From: Kineosporia sp. A_224
GTDB taxonomy: Bacteria > Actinomycetota > Actinomycetes > Actinomycetales > Kineosporiaceae
Assembly: GCF_002198655.1 (NCBI RefSeq)
Contig: NZ_MWLN01000191.1
Coordinates: 1 to 64,000, forward strand
Length of the DNA: 64,000 nt
Reading direction: 5' to 3'
The first letter of the stretch is position 1; each line of letters opens with the position of its first letter. The position numbers and the translations under genes are program-made. Under the pieces are notes generated by a model, which saw nothing but the letters and a program-made list of their open reading frames with translations, had not been told where the DNA came from and searched no databases. Below, piece after piece: positions 42,304 through 51,821 of this stretch.

Positions 42304-42388
42304 TCTACTCTCAACGCCACGGCCGGCGCTACCGGCCGTGGCGATAGCGTGGCGGTCCCGACGAACCCGGCGAGGCGTGGAGATGCGC

Positions 42389-43132
42389 ATGATTGCTCCC
42401 AAGGGCCCGATGTGGGTCCCGGTGATGCACGAACTGCTGGACCGCATCGTCACCGGGGCCTACCCCGAGGGGAGCGCACTGCCCTCCGAAGGACAGCTGG
42501 GCGCCGAGTTCGACGTATCCCGAACCGTGCTGCGCGAGAGCGTGAAGGTGCTCACCGAGAAGGGACTGGTCAGTACCTGGCGGGGCCGCGGCACCATCGT
42601 GGAGCCCGCGAAGCACTGGCGGACGTTCGATCCCGACCTGCTGGCGGCACGGCTGCGACACCCTGGCGGCGAGGTCGTCGTCCGGGAGCTGCTCATTCTG
42701 CGCAAGGGGATCGAGCCGGTGCTCGCCTCGATGGCCGCGCTGGCTGCGGACGACGAGCAGCGCGCCAGCCTGCAGCGACGTTTCGACGACCTCGAGCGAT
42801 GGAAGGACGACCCAGCCTCCTACGTCCTCGCCGACGGCGACTTCCACGCGGAGATCGCAGAGATGTCCGGCGTGGTGATCGCCCGGGACCTGTTCGACCT
42901 CATGGCCGAACCCTTCACGCTCGCCCGACGGGGCACGGCCCTGATCCCAGGCGGCCAGGAGATCGCGCACGCGCAGCACCGCGCGATCCTGGACGGGATC
43001 CTCGCGCGCGACGGGGCCGCGTCGAGCGCAGCGATGTACGAGCATATGCAGTCGGCCGAGGACCGGCTCGCCCAGCTCGAATGGTCGACCGACCGGCTGG
43101 TACTGCCGGCTGCTCCACCCCGCCGCACCTGA
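42389..43132 (+). CDS. FCD-domain GntR-family regulator
   Basis: This protein of about 247 residues starts at ATG 42389, with GGAG at a 6-bp spacing; an in-frame ATG at 42383 is the alternative. Its N-terminus (PKGPMWVPVMHELLDRIVTG) aligns with the paralogue at 25808. The winged helix reads PSEGQLGAEFDVSRTVLRESVKVLTEKGLV. FCD histidines are seen in DFHAEIAEMSG and HAQHRAILDGILARD. It probably represses the divergent eda-kinase-lactonase operon until a sugar acid binds. Confidence 0.88.
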   Translation: MIAPKGPMWVPVMHELLDRIVTGAYPEGSALPSEGQLGAEFDVSRTVLRESVKVLTEKGLVSTWRGRGTIVEPAKHWRTFDPDLLAARLRHPGGEVVVRELLILRKGIEPVLASMAALAADDEQRASLQRRFDDLERWKDDPASYVLADGDFHAEIAEMSGVVIARDLFDLMAEPFTLARRGTALIPGGQEIAHAQHRAILDGILARDGAASSAAMYEHMQSAEDRLAQLEWSTDRLVLPAAPPRRT

Positions 43133-43362
43133 GGCCCGATCCACTCGTGCGGTAGGCGATCGACCCGTGTCCCTCGCCGCGGCCTTCCACAAGGCGGCTC
43201 GCCTGTTCGGGTTGCCGGCACCGTGGACCGATACGACAGGGGCCGCTCCTACGTTGCTCGAACCCCGATTCCGGTGAGGGTCGGGTACAGCGGGTCTCCG
43301 AACCGCCGACGCGTCGTACCCCAGGGGACCTGAACCTCACGACGAGAGAGCCTGGGAGCCTC

Positions 43363-44424
43363 ATGGAGCCGTTCAAAGCCGAGGCGCTGCGGGACCTTCG
43401 CGCCTACGCCGCTCGACACGTGCGCCGGGAGTCTCTGCCGGCTCTTCAACTGGCTCTGGCGCGCGGGCCGCACAACCTCACCATGTCCTTCGGGTGTGGG
43501 GACACGACCCGGTTCTGTGTCTACAGCATCAGCAAGCCCCTCTTCGCCTCCGCGATATGGCGACTGGCCGGCACCGAGGGATTCGAGCTCAGTACCAGCA
43601 TCGCCGAGTTGGTCCCCGAGCTGACGTCGTGCCCCATCGGGGGTGTGCGGCTGAGCGATGTCATGAGCCATACGGGAGGCTTCCCGAACGCCTCCGCGGA
43701 CTTGACGCGACTCGGAGACTCCCGGACTCGCCTGGCGGCCATCGCTGAATGGGAGTTGGAGTGGGAGCCCGGGAGCCGATACGTCTACCACGCCGTTTCA
43801 GCTCACTGGGTGCTGGCAGCCGTCCTGAGCGCGCTCACCGGTGAGGAGCACGGCGACGCGTTTCACCGCCTCGTCACCACGAGCCTCAGGCTCCCCCAAC
43901 GTGTCCTGGGCGTCACGTCTCCGTCCGACTACCTCCCGCCGGTCCTGCCGACGAGTTCGACGCCGGACGACACCGCCTCGTGGGCGTGGCTTCTCGCCGT
44001 CGGGAGCGAACCCGTGATGAGCGCAGGCCTCCCAGGCGCGGGCTGCGTCATGACCGCCACCGAAGTCGCCTCCACCTACCAGGAGTTCCTTCGCAACAGA
44101 AGCGGCCTGTGGCGGCCTGACATCCTCGCTCAGGCCACGTCCGAGGTGGTCAACAGGTTCATGGACGACTACGCGGGGGTCAGCGCGAACAGATCCGTGG
44201 GCTTCGCCATAGCCGGCCCGAGACACGAAGCAGCCCATCGCGGCTTCGGTCGACGGAACTCCGAGCAGGCGTTCGGTCATGGCGGTGCCGGCGGTCAGAT
44301 CGCCTGGGCAGACCCCGCCACCGGACTGTCCTTCGCCTGTGTGTCCAACGGGCTCATGACGGACGGTCGTCGGATCCAGGAGTTCGAATGCGAGGTGAGC
44401 GATCTGGCAACTGCGTGCTTGTGA
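43363..44424 (+). CDS. Serine hydrolase of beta-lactamase/esterase family
   Basis: This 353-residue penicillin-binding-protein-like hydrolase carries the SxxK motif in VYSISKPLFAS (about residue 64), a Tyr motif in RYVYHAVSAHW, and a C-terminal HGG motif in FGHGGAGGQIAWAD. It lacks a signal peptide, so a cytosolic esterase or amidase acting on imported glycans or aglycones is more likely than a resistance beta-lactamase. The ATG follows GGGAG. Preceding 43133-43362 (230 bp) shows no clear feature. Confidence 0.78.
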   Translation: MEPFKAEALRDLRAYAARHVRRESLPALQLALARGPHNLTMSFGCGDTTRFCVYSISKPLFASAIWRLAGTEGFELSTSIAELVPELTSCPIGGVRLSDVMSHTGGFPNASADLTRLGDSRTRLAAIAEWELEWEPGSRYVYHAVSAHWVLAAVLSALTGEEHGDAFHRLVTTSLRLPQRVLGVTSPSDYLPPVLPTSSTPDDTASWAWLLAVGSEPVMSAGLPGAGCVMTATEVASTYQEFLRNRSGLWRPDILAQATSEVVNRFMDDYAGVSANRSVGFAIAGPRHEAAHRGFGRRNSEQAFGHGGAGGQIAWADPATGLSFACVSNGLMTDGRRIQEFECEVSDLATACL

Positions 44425-44568
44425 CAGCGAGGGGCCGGTACCACAGCCCGCCGAAAGGGAGGGAGCACGTACTCGTAGCGGCGACCGGTGGGCATGACTG
44501 CCGAGCCATCGGGTGAGTTCGTCGAGGATGTCGGCCGGGTCCGTTCGGCCAACCTTCCCCAAATTCAA

Positions 44569-44584
44569 CATCATATGTATGATG
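44569..44584. promoter_or_regulatory. Perfect operator-like dyad upstream of second lacI-family gene
   Basis: CATCATA-TG-TATGATG is a perfect 7-bp inverted repeat with a 2-bp centre and is the best copy of the locus-wide motif. It lies about 63 bp before the LacI-family start. Confidence 0.6.
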
Positions 44585-44646
44585 AAGATGCGGTCGGCCG
44601 CACCGGTGGGCACCGGCACGGACCGAGGAGCGTATGCAGGGAGGCG

Positions 44647-45696
44647 GTGGCCATCATCGTGCGTGACACGCGAGTAACGCCGCCCCGCATGCGCGACGTC
44701 GCTGACCTGGCCGGCGTCTCGACGCAGACGGTGAGCAACTACGTGCACGGTCGCACTGCCAAGCTCTCCTCGGGCACGAGGGGGCGCGTCCAGGCGGCCA
44801 TGGAGCAGCTCGGCTACCGGCCGGCGCGCTCGTCCGGCCAGCCAGGTCACCTCCGATCCCGCCGACTCGGCTTCCTGGTTCTCGACGAGAGCGACCGGTT
44901 CCTCGCCGATCCGTTGACCTCGCTCTACCTGTCGGGGATCGGTGACGTCGCACGCGCGCACGACATGAGCGTTCTCGTGCACAGCTCGCTGGACACCGAC
45001 GACGACCTCCTGCGACCCGTGCTCGACCGAGAGGTCACCGGCGTGTGCCTGCTGCTGTCCGGCCCTCGCGGCCGGCGGCAGCGCGTCGCGGAGCGTGTCG
45101 CCGCATCCGGAGTGCCGTTCGTGCTGCTCGACGAGGTCGTCCCGCGCAGCCACGCCGGCTACCTCACGGTGATCGCGAACCAGCGTGACGGATCGCGGAA
45201 GTTGGTTCGGCATCTCGCTGCACAGGGCCATCGGCGTATCGCGTTCGTCGCCGCCGGATCCGAGTGGGCCGTGCTCGAGGAGCGCTACGCCGGCTACCGC
45301 ATCGGTCTCACCGAGTCCTCCCTCGTCGCCGACTCGCGGCTGATCGTGTTCGAGGGCGGCTGGGAGCCAACGGGGATCGGTGTTCACGTCGAGGCGCTTC
45401 TCGGGCTGAGCGACCCTCCGACGGCGGTCGTGTGCGGCAGCGACCTCATGGCGCTGGGAGTCGTTCGCCACCTGCTCGACCGCGGGCTGCGCGTGCCCCG
45501 CGATGTCGCGGTGTGCGGCTTCGACGACTTCGTGTTCGCGCCGCACATGGATCCGCCGCTCACCACCGTGGCCGTACCCGCGTGGGAGATGGGGCGGGCC
45601 GCAGCAGGCCTCCTGCTGACCGCACTGTCGGGACGTCGCATCGCCCAGCGAGAGGTCCTGCTGCCCGTCGAGCTGCGACTGCGCGGATCGGCCTGA
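44647..45696 (+). CDS. LacI-family transcriptional regulator
   Basis: This protein of about 349 residues has an HTH (PPRMRDVADLAGVSTQTVSNYVHGRTAKLS) and hinge (LGYRPARSSGQPG), then a sugar-binding domain (VVCGSDLMALGVVRHLL, VAVCGFDDFVFAPHMDPPLTTV). GTG 44647 follows GGGAGG closely; GTG 44659 is an alternative. Its upstream gap holds the perfect CATCATA dyad. It is followed by the CE7 esterase and the IlvD/Edd dehydratase on the same strand. Confidence 0.88.
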   Translation: MAIIVRDTRVTPPRMRDVADLAGVSTQTVSNYVHGRTAKLSSGTRGRVQAAMEQLGYRPARSSGQPGHLRSRRLGFLVLDESDRFLADPLTSLYLSGIGDVARAHDMSVLVHSSLDTDDDLLRPVLDREVTGVCLLLSGPRGRRQRVAERVAASGVPFVLLDEVVPRSHAGYLTVIANQRDGSRKLVRHLAAQGHRRIAFVAAGSEWAVLEERYAGYRIGLTESSLVADSRLIVFEGGWEPTGIGVHVEALLGLSDPPTAVVCGSDLMALGVVRHLLDRGLRVPRDVAVCGFDDFVFAPHMDPPLTTVAVPAWEMGRAAAGLLLTALSGRRIAQREVLLPVELRLRGSA

Positions 45697-45758
45697 CCTG
45701 CTTCGGCTCGACCCCGGCTGTCGGCACAATCGATCGCGACCCACCCTGAGGAGACTCC

Positions 45759-46724
45759 ATGCCCTGGACCGACCTACCGCTCGACGAGCTGCGTGAGTTC
45801 CGCAGCGCCGTGGCCCCTGCGGCCGACGTCCAGGAGTTCTGGGCGGATCGTCTGGCCACCGCCAGGGCGGCCGCGACGCCGGTGACATCGGCTCCCGTCG
45901 ACTCGCCGCTCACCAGGATCTCGGTCCAGGACCTCGAGTTCAGCGGAGCCGAGGGCCATCGGATCAAGGCGTGGCTGCTGACCCCCGTGGGCGTCGAGGC
46001 ACCGTTGCCTTGCCTGGTCCAGTACATCGGGTACGGCGGAGGCCGAAGCCTCGCCCACGAGTGGACGCTCTGGCCATCGGCCGGGTGGGCGACGCTGGTC
46101 ATGGACACACGCGGGCAGGGATGGGCCGACACCCCGGACCCCGGATATGCCGCGAACCCGCAGACCTCGGGCTTCGTGACGCGCGGCATCCTCGACCCGT
46201 CCACGCAGTACTACGCGCGCGTATTCGTCGACGCGGCGCGCGCCGTCGACGTCGCCCGCGAGCTGCCCGGCATCGACGCCGCGCGCGTCGCAGTCGGCGG
46301 CGGGAGCCAGGGCGGGGCCATCACGATCGGGGCGTCGGCGCTGGTGCCGGACGTGCTCGGCTCGCTCGTGGGCGTGCCGTTCTGGTGCGACGTCGAACGC
46401 GCCTCGACCCTCGTTGCGGGCGACCCGTACAACGAGCTGGCGTTCTACCTCAAGGCTCGGCCTTACGACCTCGACGCGGTCCGTCGGACGCTGTCGTACG
46501 TCGACGGCGTCGTCCTCGCCGGTCTGGCGACCAGCCCTGCGCTGTTCGAGATCGGCCTGATGGACGACATCTGCCCACCGTCCACCTGCTACGCGGCGTA
46601 CAACGCGTGGGCGGGGCCGAAGGAGGTGCGCGAGTACCACTGGAGCGGCCACGAGGGCGGCGACTCCCACCACACTCTGGTGGCGCTGCGGTGGCTCGAC
46701 GAGCTGGCCGGGCGCGCGGGATGA
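45759..46724 (+). CDS. Acetyl-xylan-esterase/cephalosporin-C-deacetylase-type esterase (CE7)
   Basis: This 321-residue alpha/beta hydrolase has the CE7 pattern: RGQGWADTPD (R-G-Q-x), nucleophile Ser183 in AVGGGSQGGAI, acidic residue in GLMDDICPPST and His in GHEGGDSHH. CE7 enzymes remove acetyl groups from short xylo-oligosaccharides or other acetylated sugars inside the cell, and no signal peptide is seen here. The ATG follows GAGGAG. Its stop overlaps the dehydratase start (ATGA). Confidence 0.88.
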   Translation: MPWTDLPLDELREFRSAVAPAADVQEFWADRLATARAAATPVTSAPVDSPLTRISVQDLEFSGAEGHRIKAWLLTPVGVEAPLPCLVQYIGYGGGRSLAHEWTLWPSAGWATLVMDTRGQGWADTPDPGYAANPQTSGFVTRGILDPSTQYYARVFVDAARAVDVARELPGIDAARVAVGGGSQGGAITIGASALVPDVLGSLVGVPFWCDVERASTLVAGDPYNELAFYLKARPYDLDAVRRTLSYVDGVVLAGLATSPALFEIGLMDDICPPSTCYAAYNAWAGPKEVREYHWSGHEGGDSHHTLVALRWLDELAGRAG

Positions 46725-48454
46725 CGCAGCAGACGTCCGCGGACGGTCTGCGCTCCGCCCAGTGGTACGGCGGCGACGACCGCAACGCCTACATCCATCG
46801 TGCCTGGATGCGACGCGGGCTCCCGGACGACGCCTTCGAGGACCGCCCGCACATCGCCATCGCGAACACCGCGTCTGATCTCACACCGTGCAACCGTCAC
46901 CTGTCCGACGTCGCAGCCTCGGTCCGCGACGGCATCCTCGAGGCAGGCGGGATCCCCCTCGAGCTGCCCGTGGTCTCGCTCGGCGAGACGCAGGTCAGGC
47001 CGACCGCGATGCTGTGGCGGAACATGGCTGCGATGGCGACCGAGGAGCTCCTGCGCGCCAACCCGATCGACGGAGTCGTGCTGCTCGGCGGGTGCGACAA
47101 GACGATCCCCTCGCTGCTCATGGCAGCCGGGTCGGTCGACCTGCCGGCCGCGGTCGTACCGGGCGGGCCGATGATCACAGGGTCGTTCCGTGGCGACGAC
47201 ATCGGTTGCGGCACGGACGTCTGGCGGCTGTCGGAAGAGGTGCGTGCCGGGACGATGAGCGCCGCGGAGTTCCGGTCGTCCGAGTCGTCGATGATCCGCA
47301 GCCGCGGCCACTGCAACACCATGGGCACGGCGTCGACGATGGGTCTTCTCGCCGAGGCGCTCGGCATGACGATCCCCGGCGTCGCCGGCACTCCGGCGCC
47401 GGACTCGAGGCTGCTCGTCGCCGCCAACGCCACGGGGCGCCTGTCGGTCGAGCTGGTGAAGCGCCGTCGCACACCGAGCCAGGTACTCACCCGTGCGTCG
47501 TTCCACAACGCGATCGTCACGCTGGCCGCGATCGGCGGCTCCTCGAACGCCGTGGTGCACCTGCTCGCCATCGCCGGTCGTCTCGGTGTGCCGCTGACGC
47601 TCGACGATCTCGACCGGATCGGTCGTGGCGTCCCGTGCCTGGTCGACCTGCAGCCGGCTGGGCGCTTCCTCATGGACGACCTCCACCGCGCGGGCGGCCT
47701 GCTCGCCGTGCTCCGCGAGGTCCGCGACCTGCTCGACCCCACGGCGATGTGCATCGACGGCCGTCCGCTCGTGGAACACCTCGACGACGCCCGCGTGTGG
47801 GACGCAGATGTGATCCGCAGCTGCGGCGAACCCGTGCTCGCCGATGCCGGCCTCGCGGTGCTGCGCGGAAACCTCGCCCCGGACGGCGCGATCATCAAGC
47901 CCGCCGCGGCCTCCCCGCACCTGCTCCAGCACCGCGGGCGGGCGCTGGTGTTCGACTCCGTCGAGGACTTCCACACACGCATCGACGACCCGGACCTGGA
48001 CGTGGACGCGGACACGGTGCTGGTGCTGCGCGGATGCGGGCCGCGCGGCTACCCCGGGATGCCCGAGGTGGCCAACATGCCCCTGCCGGCCAAGCTGCTC
48101 GAGCAGGGGGTCCGCGACATGGTGCGGGTCTGCGACGGCCGGATGAGCGGCACGGCGTACGGGACGGTCGTGCTCCACGTCGCTCCGGAGGCAGCGGCGG
48201 GCGGGCCGCTCGCCCGCATCCGCACCGGCGACGTCGTGGTGCTCGACGTGGCGCGACGCCGCATCGACATCGAGCTCGGCGACGACGAGCTGGCCGCGCG
48301 GGAGCCGTCGGCGGAGGCGCTCGCGGCGTACGCACGACCCCTGCGCGGGTGGGAGAAGCTCTACGTCGACCACGTGCTGCAGGCCGACACCGGTGCCGAC
48401 CTCGACTTCCTCCTCGGGTCCAGCGGGTCGGTCGTGAGCCGCGAGTCGCACTGA
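46721..48454 (+). CDS. IlvD/Edd-family sugar-acid dehydratase
   Basis: This 577-residue Fe-S dehydratase has cluster cysteines in LTPCNRHL, LLGGCDKTIPSLLM and RGHCNTMGTASTMG. C-terminal active-site stretches are VLRGCGPRGYPGMPEVANMP and CDGRMSGTAYGTVVLHV. In context (lactonase, KDG kinase, KDPG aldolase) it most likely dehydrates an aldonic acid such as gluconate, xylonate or arabinonate rather than serving branched-chain amino acid synthesis. It is translationally coupled to the CE7 esterase. Confidence 0.85.
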   Translation: MTQQTSADGLRSAQWYGGDDRNAYIHRAWMRRGLPDDAFEDRPHIAIANTASDLTPCNRHLSDVAASVRDGILEAGGIPLELPVVSLGETQVRPTAMLWRNMAAMATEELLRANPIDGVVLLGGCDKTIPSLLMAAGSVDLPAAVVPGGPMITGSFRGDDIGCGTDVWRLSEEVRAGTMSAAEFRSSESSMIRSRGHCNTMGTASTMGLLAEALGMTIPGVAGTPAPDSRLLVAANATGRLSVELVKRRRTPSQVLTRASFHNAIVTLAAIGGSSNAVVHLLAIAGRLGVPLTLDDLDRIGRGVPCLVDLQPAGRFLMDDLHRAGGLLAVLREVRDLLDPTAMCIDGRPLVEHLDDARVWDADVIRSCGEPVLADAGLAVLRGNLAPDGAIIKPAAASPHLLQHRGRALVFDSVEDFHTRIDDPDLDVDADTVLVLRGCGPRGYPGMPEVANMPLPAKLLEQGVRDMVRVCDGRMSGTAYGTVVLHVAPEAAAGGPLARIRTGDVVVLDVARRRIDIELGDDELAAREPSAEALAAYARPLRGWEKLYVDHVLQADTGADLDFLLGSSGSVVSRESH

Positions 48455-48484
48455 GGGTCGCCGATCGCCGGCGCGATGGTCGCG

Positions 48485-50191
48485 TCAGCGCTTGGAGAAC
48501 CTGTCGGCCGCCTTGCCGATGCCGGGCTGCTTGGCGAGCGTGAGGCCCACCTTGCGGACCGCGGGCCTCGACATGAGGCGTTGCAGGAGCGGCGCACGAC
48601 CGACGGCGCGGCCGCTCGGCTCACGCGACGGCGACCACCCTCCCGCCGCCTCATCGCGCAGCAGGGCGTGGGCCGCGTTGTGACCTGGCGCGCCGATCAC
48701 GCCACCACCCGGGTGCGTTCCTGCGCCGCAGAGGTAGAGGCCGGCGACGGGAGTGCGGTAGGACCCCCAGCCCGGCACCGGTCGCGCGTCGAACATCTGC
48801 CCGAGCGTCATCGCCCCGTGGAAGATGTTGCCCTGCGGCAGTCCGTACTCGCGGTCGAGGTCGAGCGGCGTGATGGTGTGGGTGCCGATGACGCGGTCCT
48901 TGATGCCGGGCGAGTAGGTCTCCAGGACGTCGAGCACCCGCGCCGTGAACCGGCCCTTCTCGGTGTCCCATGTGCCCTCGGCGAGCTCGAACGGGAGCTG
49001 CTGGATCCCGGTGCTGAGCACATGCTTGCCCGGCGGGGCCATCGTGTCGTCGTGCACGGACTGGATGATGAACTCGATCGGGAAGTCGTCGGGGATCCGG
49101 CCGTACCGCTGCGCGTCCGACACACGCTCGAAGGCCTCCACCTCCGCGCCGAGGATCGTGAGCCCGCGGTGCTGCGGGCCCTCGCCCGGCGGAAGACCGA
49201 CGAAGTCGGGGAGCGCGTCGAGCGCGAGGAGCACCCGAGCCATCGAGCCGCGCGCGTCGAAACGCTCGGCCCCCACCCGGTACTCGTCGGGCAGGTCCGC
49301 GCCGTCCACCATCCCCAGCAGCGTGCGCTGCGGATCGGCGTTGGACAGCACGAACGGTGCCGTGAACTCGCGGCCGTCGGCGAGGACGAGACCGGCGACC
49401 GCGCCCTTGGTGGTGGTGATCCTCTGCACCGCGGCGTCGGTGAGCACCTCGACACCACGGGCCCGCCCCCGGGTGGCCAGCGACTCGGCGATGGAGCCCA
49501 TACCGCCGCGGGGGAAGGCGAACTGGCCCATGTGACCGTCGTACTCGCCGATCGCATGGTGGCCGTAGACGTAGGCCCAGCCCGGGGTTCGCGGACCGCC
49601 CCAGACGCTCACCATCGCGGTGAACATGAGCAGTCCCTTGACGATGTCGCTCTCGAAGTAGCGGTCGACGAGGTCGAGTCCGCTGTAGGTGAAGAACTCG
49701 GTGAACAGGTCCTGCTCACCAGAGTCGATGAAGGTCGCGACGACCTCGTCGAGCGACGGCGGCTCGTCGACCAGCAGCCACTGGTTGAAGATCTGCGCGA
49801 AGCGCTCGAGACGCAGTCCGAAAGCAGTGAGTCGATCGGCCTCTCCGGGGGCCACGCGATCCATCTCCCGGAGGGTGCGACCGAGCTCGTTGAACAGGAA
49901 CAGGTGCCGACCATCCCGGAGCACGTTCGACGCGCCCACGTCGGTCTGGTAGAGACGAAGGCCCGAGCGATGCAGCTCGAGATCCTTGAGGATCTTGCGG
50001 TGCAGCAGGCCCGAGACGTACGAGCAGGACGACGCACGGAACCCGGGCAGGAACTCCTCGGTCACCGTTGCGCCGCCTATGCGGCTGCGCCGCTCGACGA
50101 CGAGAACCTTCTTCCCGGCGTCAGCCAGGTAGTTGGCTGCGATCAGGCCGTTGTGCCCCGACCCGATGACGATCGCGTCGTACTGGCTCAT
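48485..50191 (-). CDS. CrtI/PYROXD2-like FAD-dependent oxidoreductase
   Basis: This 568-residue flavoprotein has the FAD motif AIVIGSGHNGLIAANYLADAG, VVERRSRIGG, a central substrate domain with FPRGGMGSIAESLATR, and the C-terminal FAD motif LYLCGAGTHPGGGVIGAPGHNAA. The family includes phytoene desaturases and the poorly characterised PYROXD2. No carotenoid genes are nearby, so carotenoid synthesis is unlikely. It is the last gene of the PotABCD/SDR operon and may oxidise an imported alcohol or amine. Confidence 0.8.
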   Translation of the reverse strand: MSQYDAIVIGSGHNGLIAANYLADAGKKVLVVERRSRIGGATVTEEFLPGFRASSCSYVSGLLHRKILKDLELHRSGLRLYQTDVGASNVLRDGRHLFLFNELGRTLREMDRVAPGEADRLTAFGLRLERFAQIFNQWLLVDEPPSLDEVVATFIDSGEQDLFTEFFTYSGLDLVDRYFESDIVKGLLMFTAMVSVWGGPRTPGWAYVYGHHAIGEYDGHMGQFAFPRGGMGSIAESLATRGRARGVEVLTDAAVQRITTTKGAVAGLVLADGREFTAPFVLSNADPQRTLLGMVDGADLPDEYRVGAERFDARGSMARVLLALDALPDFVGLPPGEGPQHRGLTILGAEVEAFERVSDAQRYGRIPDDFPIEFIIQSVHDDTMAPPGKHVLSTGIQQLPFELAEGTWDTEKGRFTARVLDVLETYSPGIKDRVIGTHTITPLDLDREYGLPQGNIFHGAMTLGQMFDARPVPGWGSYRTPVAGLYLCGAGTHPGGGVIGAPGHNAAHALLRDEAAGGWSPSREPSGRAVGRAPLLQRLMSRPAVRKVGLTLAKQPGIGKAADRFSKR

Positions 50192-50201
50192 GCGTCAGCC
50201 C

Positions 50202-50969
50202 TCAGTAGCACTTCGAGAGAAGACCGCCGTCGACCACCATGTAGGAGGCGTTGACGTAGGACGACTCGTCCGAGACGAGGAACAGGATCATCTGCGCGAC
50301 CTCGCGCGGGTGGCCGATCTTCTTCGCCGGGTACGCCGCACCCATGTCAATCTTGGCCTGCTCGGGGTCACCGGTGGCCTCCCAGTACTTGATGATCATC
50401 GGCGTCTCCATGTCGCCGGGGCAGACGCAGTTCACGCGGATCCCGTCGAGCGCGTACGCCGCACCTGCGGCACGGGTGAGCCCGAGGACGCCGTGCTTGG
50501 TAGCGGTGTATGCGGGAAGGAACGGGTCACCGACCAGGGACAGCGCCGACGCCGTGTTCACGATCGAGCCGCCGCCCGTCTCACGCATCGCGATGACGCC
50601 GTGCTTCAGGCCCCAGAAGACGCCCTTGAGGTTGACGTCGTTGATGCGGTCCCAGCCCTCGTTCGTCGTCTCGTGCAGAGGCACCTCGAGCTGGGTGCCG
50701 GCGTTGTTGTGCATGAAGTTGAAGCCACCCCAGCGCTCCCGCACCTCGGCGATGGCGTCGATGATGTCCTGCTCCACGGTCACGTCGACCTTGCGGAACA
50801 CGGCGTCCCCACCTGCATCGCGGATCTCCGCGGCGGCACGCTCGCCACCCTCGACGTCGACGTCCACCAAGAGCACGTGCGCCCCCTCCGCCGCGAGCAG
50901 CTTCGCCGTCTCGTAGCCGAGGCCCGAGGACGCTCCGGTGACGAGGCCCATCTTTCCCTGAACGCGCAT
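50202..50969 (-). CDS. Short-chain dehydrogenase/reductase
   Basis: This 255-residue classical SDR starts at ATG 50969 after AAGGA. It has GLVTGASSGLGYETAKLLA, HNNAG, NTASALS, YTATKHGVLGL, and a C-terminus ending YMVVDGGLLSKCY. It lies 10 bp upstream of the flavoprotein gene and 47 bp after a second SDR. The substrate is not known; a polyol, inosose or sugar alcohol is possible given the locus. Confidence 0.85.
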   Translation of the reverse strand: MRVQGKMGLVTGASSGLGYETAKLLAAEGAHVLLVDVDVEGGERAAAEIRDAGGDAVFRKVDVTVEQDIIDAIAEVRERWGGFNFMHNNAGTQLEVPLHETTNEGWDRINDVNLKGVFWGLKHGVIAMRETGGGSIVNTASALSLVGDPFLPAYTATKHGVLGLTRAAGAAYALDGIRVNCVCPGDMETPMIIKYWEATGDPEQAKIDMGAAYPAKKIGHPREVAQMILFLVSDESSYVNASYMVVDGGLLSKCY

Positions 50970-51016
50970 GACTAAGTCCTTCTCTCGTCTCGATCGTGGT
51001 TGGCGGTACGGGTGCG

Positions 51017-51751
51017 TCAGATGGCCGTGGTGCCGCCGTCGATGGACCAGGCGGCGCCGGTCGCGAACGTGCTGCCTGCCATGTACACGACGGCGTCGGC
51101 GATCTCCTCCGGGCTCGCCCACCGCTTCAGCGGAACGCGGTCGACCGCCAGCACGCGGATCGCCTCGGGGTCCGGGAACCACTGGATCTCCGCCTCCATC
51201 ATCGGCGTGTCCACGGGACCGGGGCAGATGGCGTTCACCCGGATGTTCCGTTCGGCCAGCTCGGCCGACATCGCCCTGGTGAGCCCGATGAGGCCGGCCT
51301 TGGAGGCGCAGTAGTCCACGTAGAGGCCCATGCCCATGAAGGACAGCTCGGAGCCGATGTTGACGATCGAGCTGCCGGCCTTCAGCCGCCGGGCGCTCTC
51401 ACGGCTCACGTAGAACGGGCCCGACAGGTTGACACTGATGGTCCGGCCCCATTTCTCGTCGCTCATCTCCAGGAGGTGCGAGGGACCGTCAACACCCGCC
51501 GCGTTCACGACCAGGTCGACGTCGCCGAGAAGGTCGAAGCACCTCTCGATCGATGCTGATACCTGCGCCGGGTCCGAGACGTCGGTCGGCACGGCGAACG
51601 CACGCTCCCCCAGCTCACCCGCGATGTCCTCGAGGAGCCCTGCGCGCGTAGCGAGCAGGGCGACGGTCCCGCCGTCCGCGTGGATGCGTCGCGCCGTCGC
51701 GAGCCCGATGCCGGACGACGCTCCCGTGACGATGGCCTTGTACGCGGTCAT
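51017..51751 (-). CDS. Short-chain dehydrogenase/reductase
   Basis: This 244-residue classical SDR has AIVTGASSGIGLATARR, VNAAG (a variant of NNAG), NIGSELS, and YCASKAGLIGLTRAMSAEL. The ATG at 51751 follows AGGAG. It is the first metabolic gene after the permease genes. Two SDRs and a flavoprotein in series with an importer suggest a multi-step oxidation of one imported compound. Confidence 0.85.
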   Translation of the reverse strand: MTAYKAIVTGASSGIGLATARRIHADGGTVALLATRAGLLEDIAGELGERAFAVPTDVSDPAQVSASIERCFDLLGDVDLVVNAAGVDGPSHLLEMSDEKWGRTISVNLSGPFYVSRESARRLKAGSSIVNIGSELSFMGMGLYVDYCASKAGLIGLTRAMSAELAERNIRVNAICPGPVDTPMMEAEIQWFPDPEAIRVLAVDRVPLKRWASPEEIADAVVYMAGSTFATGAAWSIDGGTTAI

Positions 51752-51821
51752 GACGCTCCTTCGGTGGTGGAGCCGACTCGGTCGTCGGCTGTCCTAGGGA
51801 TCCGTTCAGGCAGAGGGGTTC

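Noticed and set aside
43363-44424. Antibiotic-resistance beta-lactamase
   Set aside because: No signal peptide and atypical Tyr and HGG motifs; esterase-type serine hydrolases share the same SxxK fold.
46721-48454. Branched-chain amino acid ilvD
   Set aside because: The neighbours are sugar catabolic genes with no ilv genes, so a sugar-acid dehydratase is the better call, although the family is shared.
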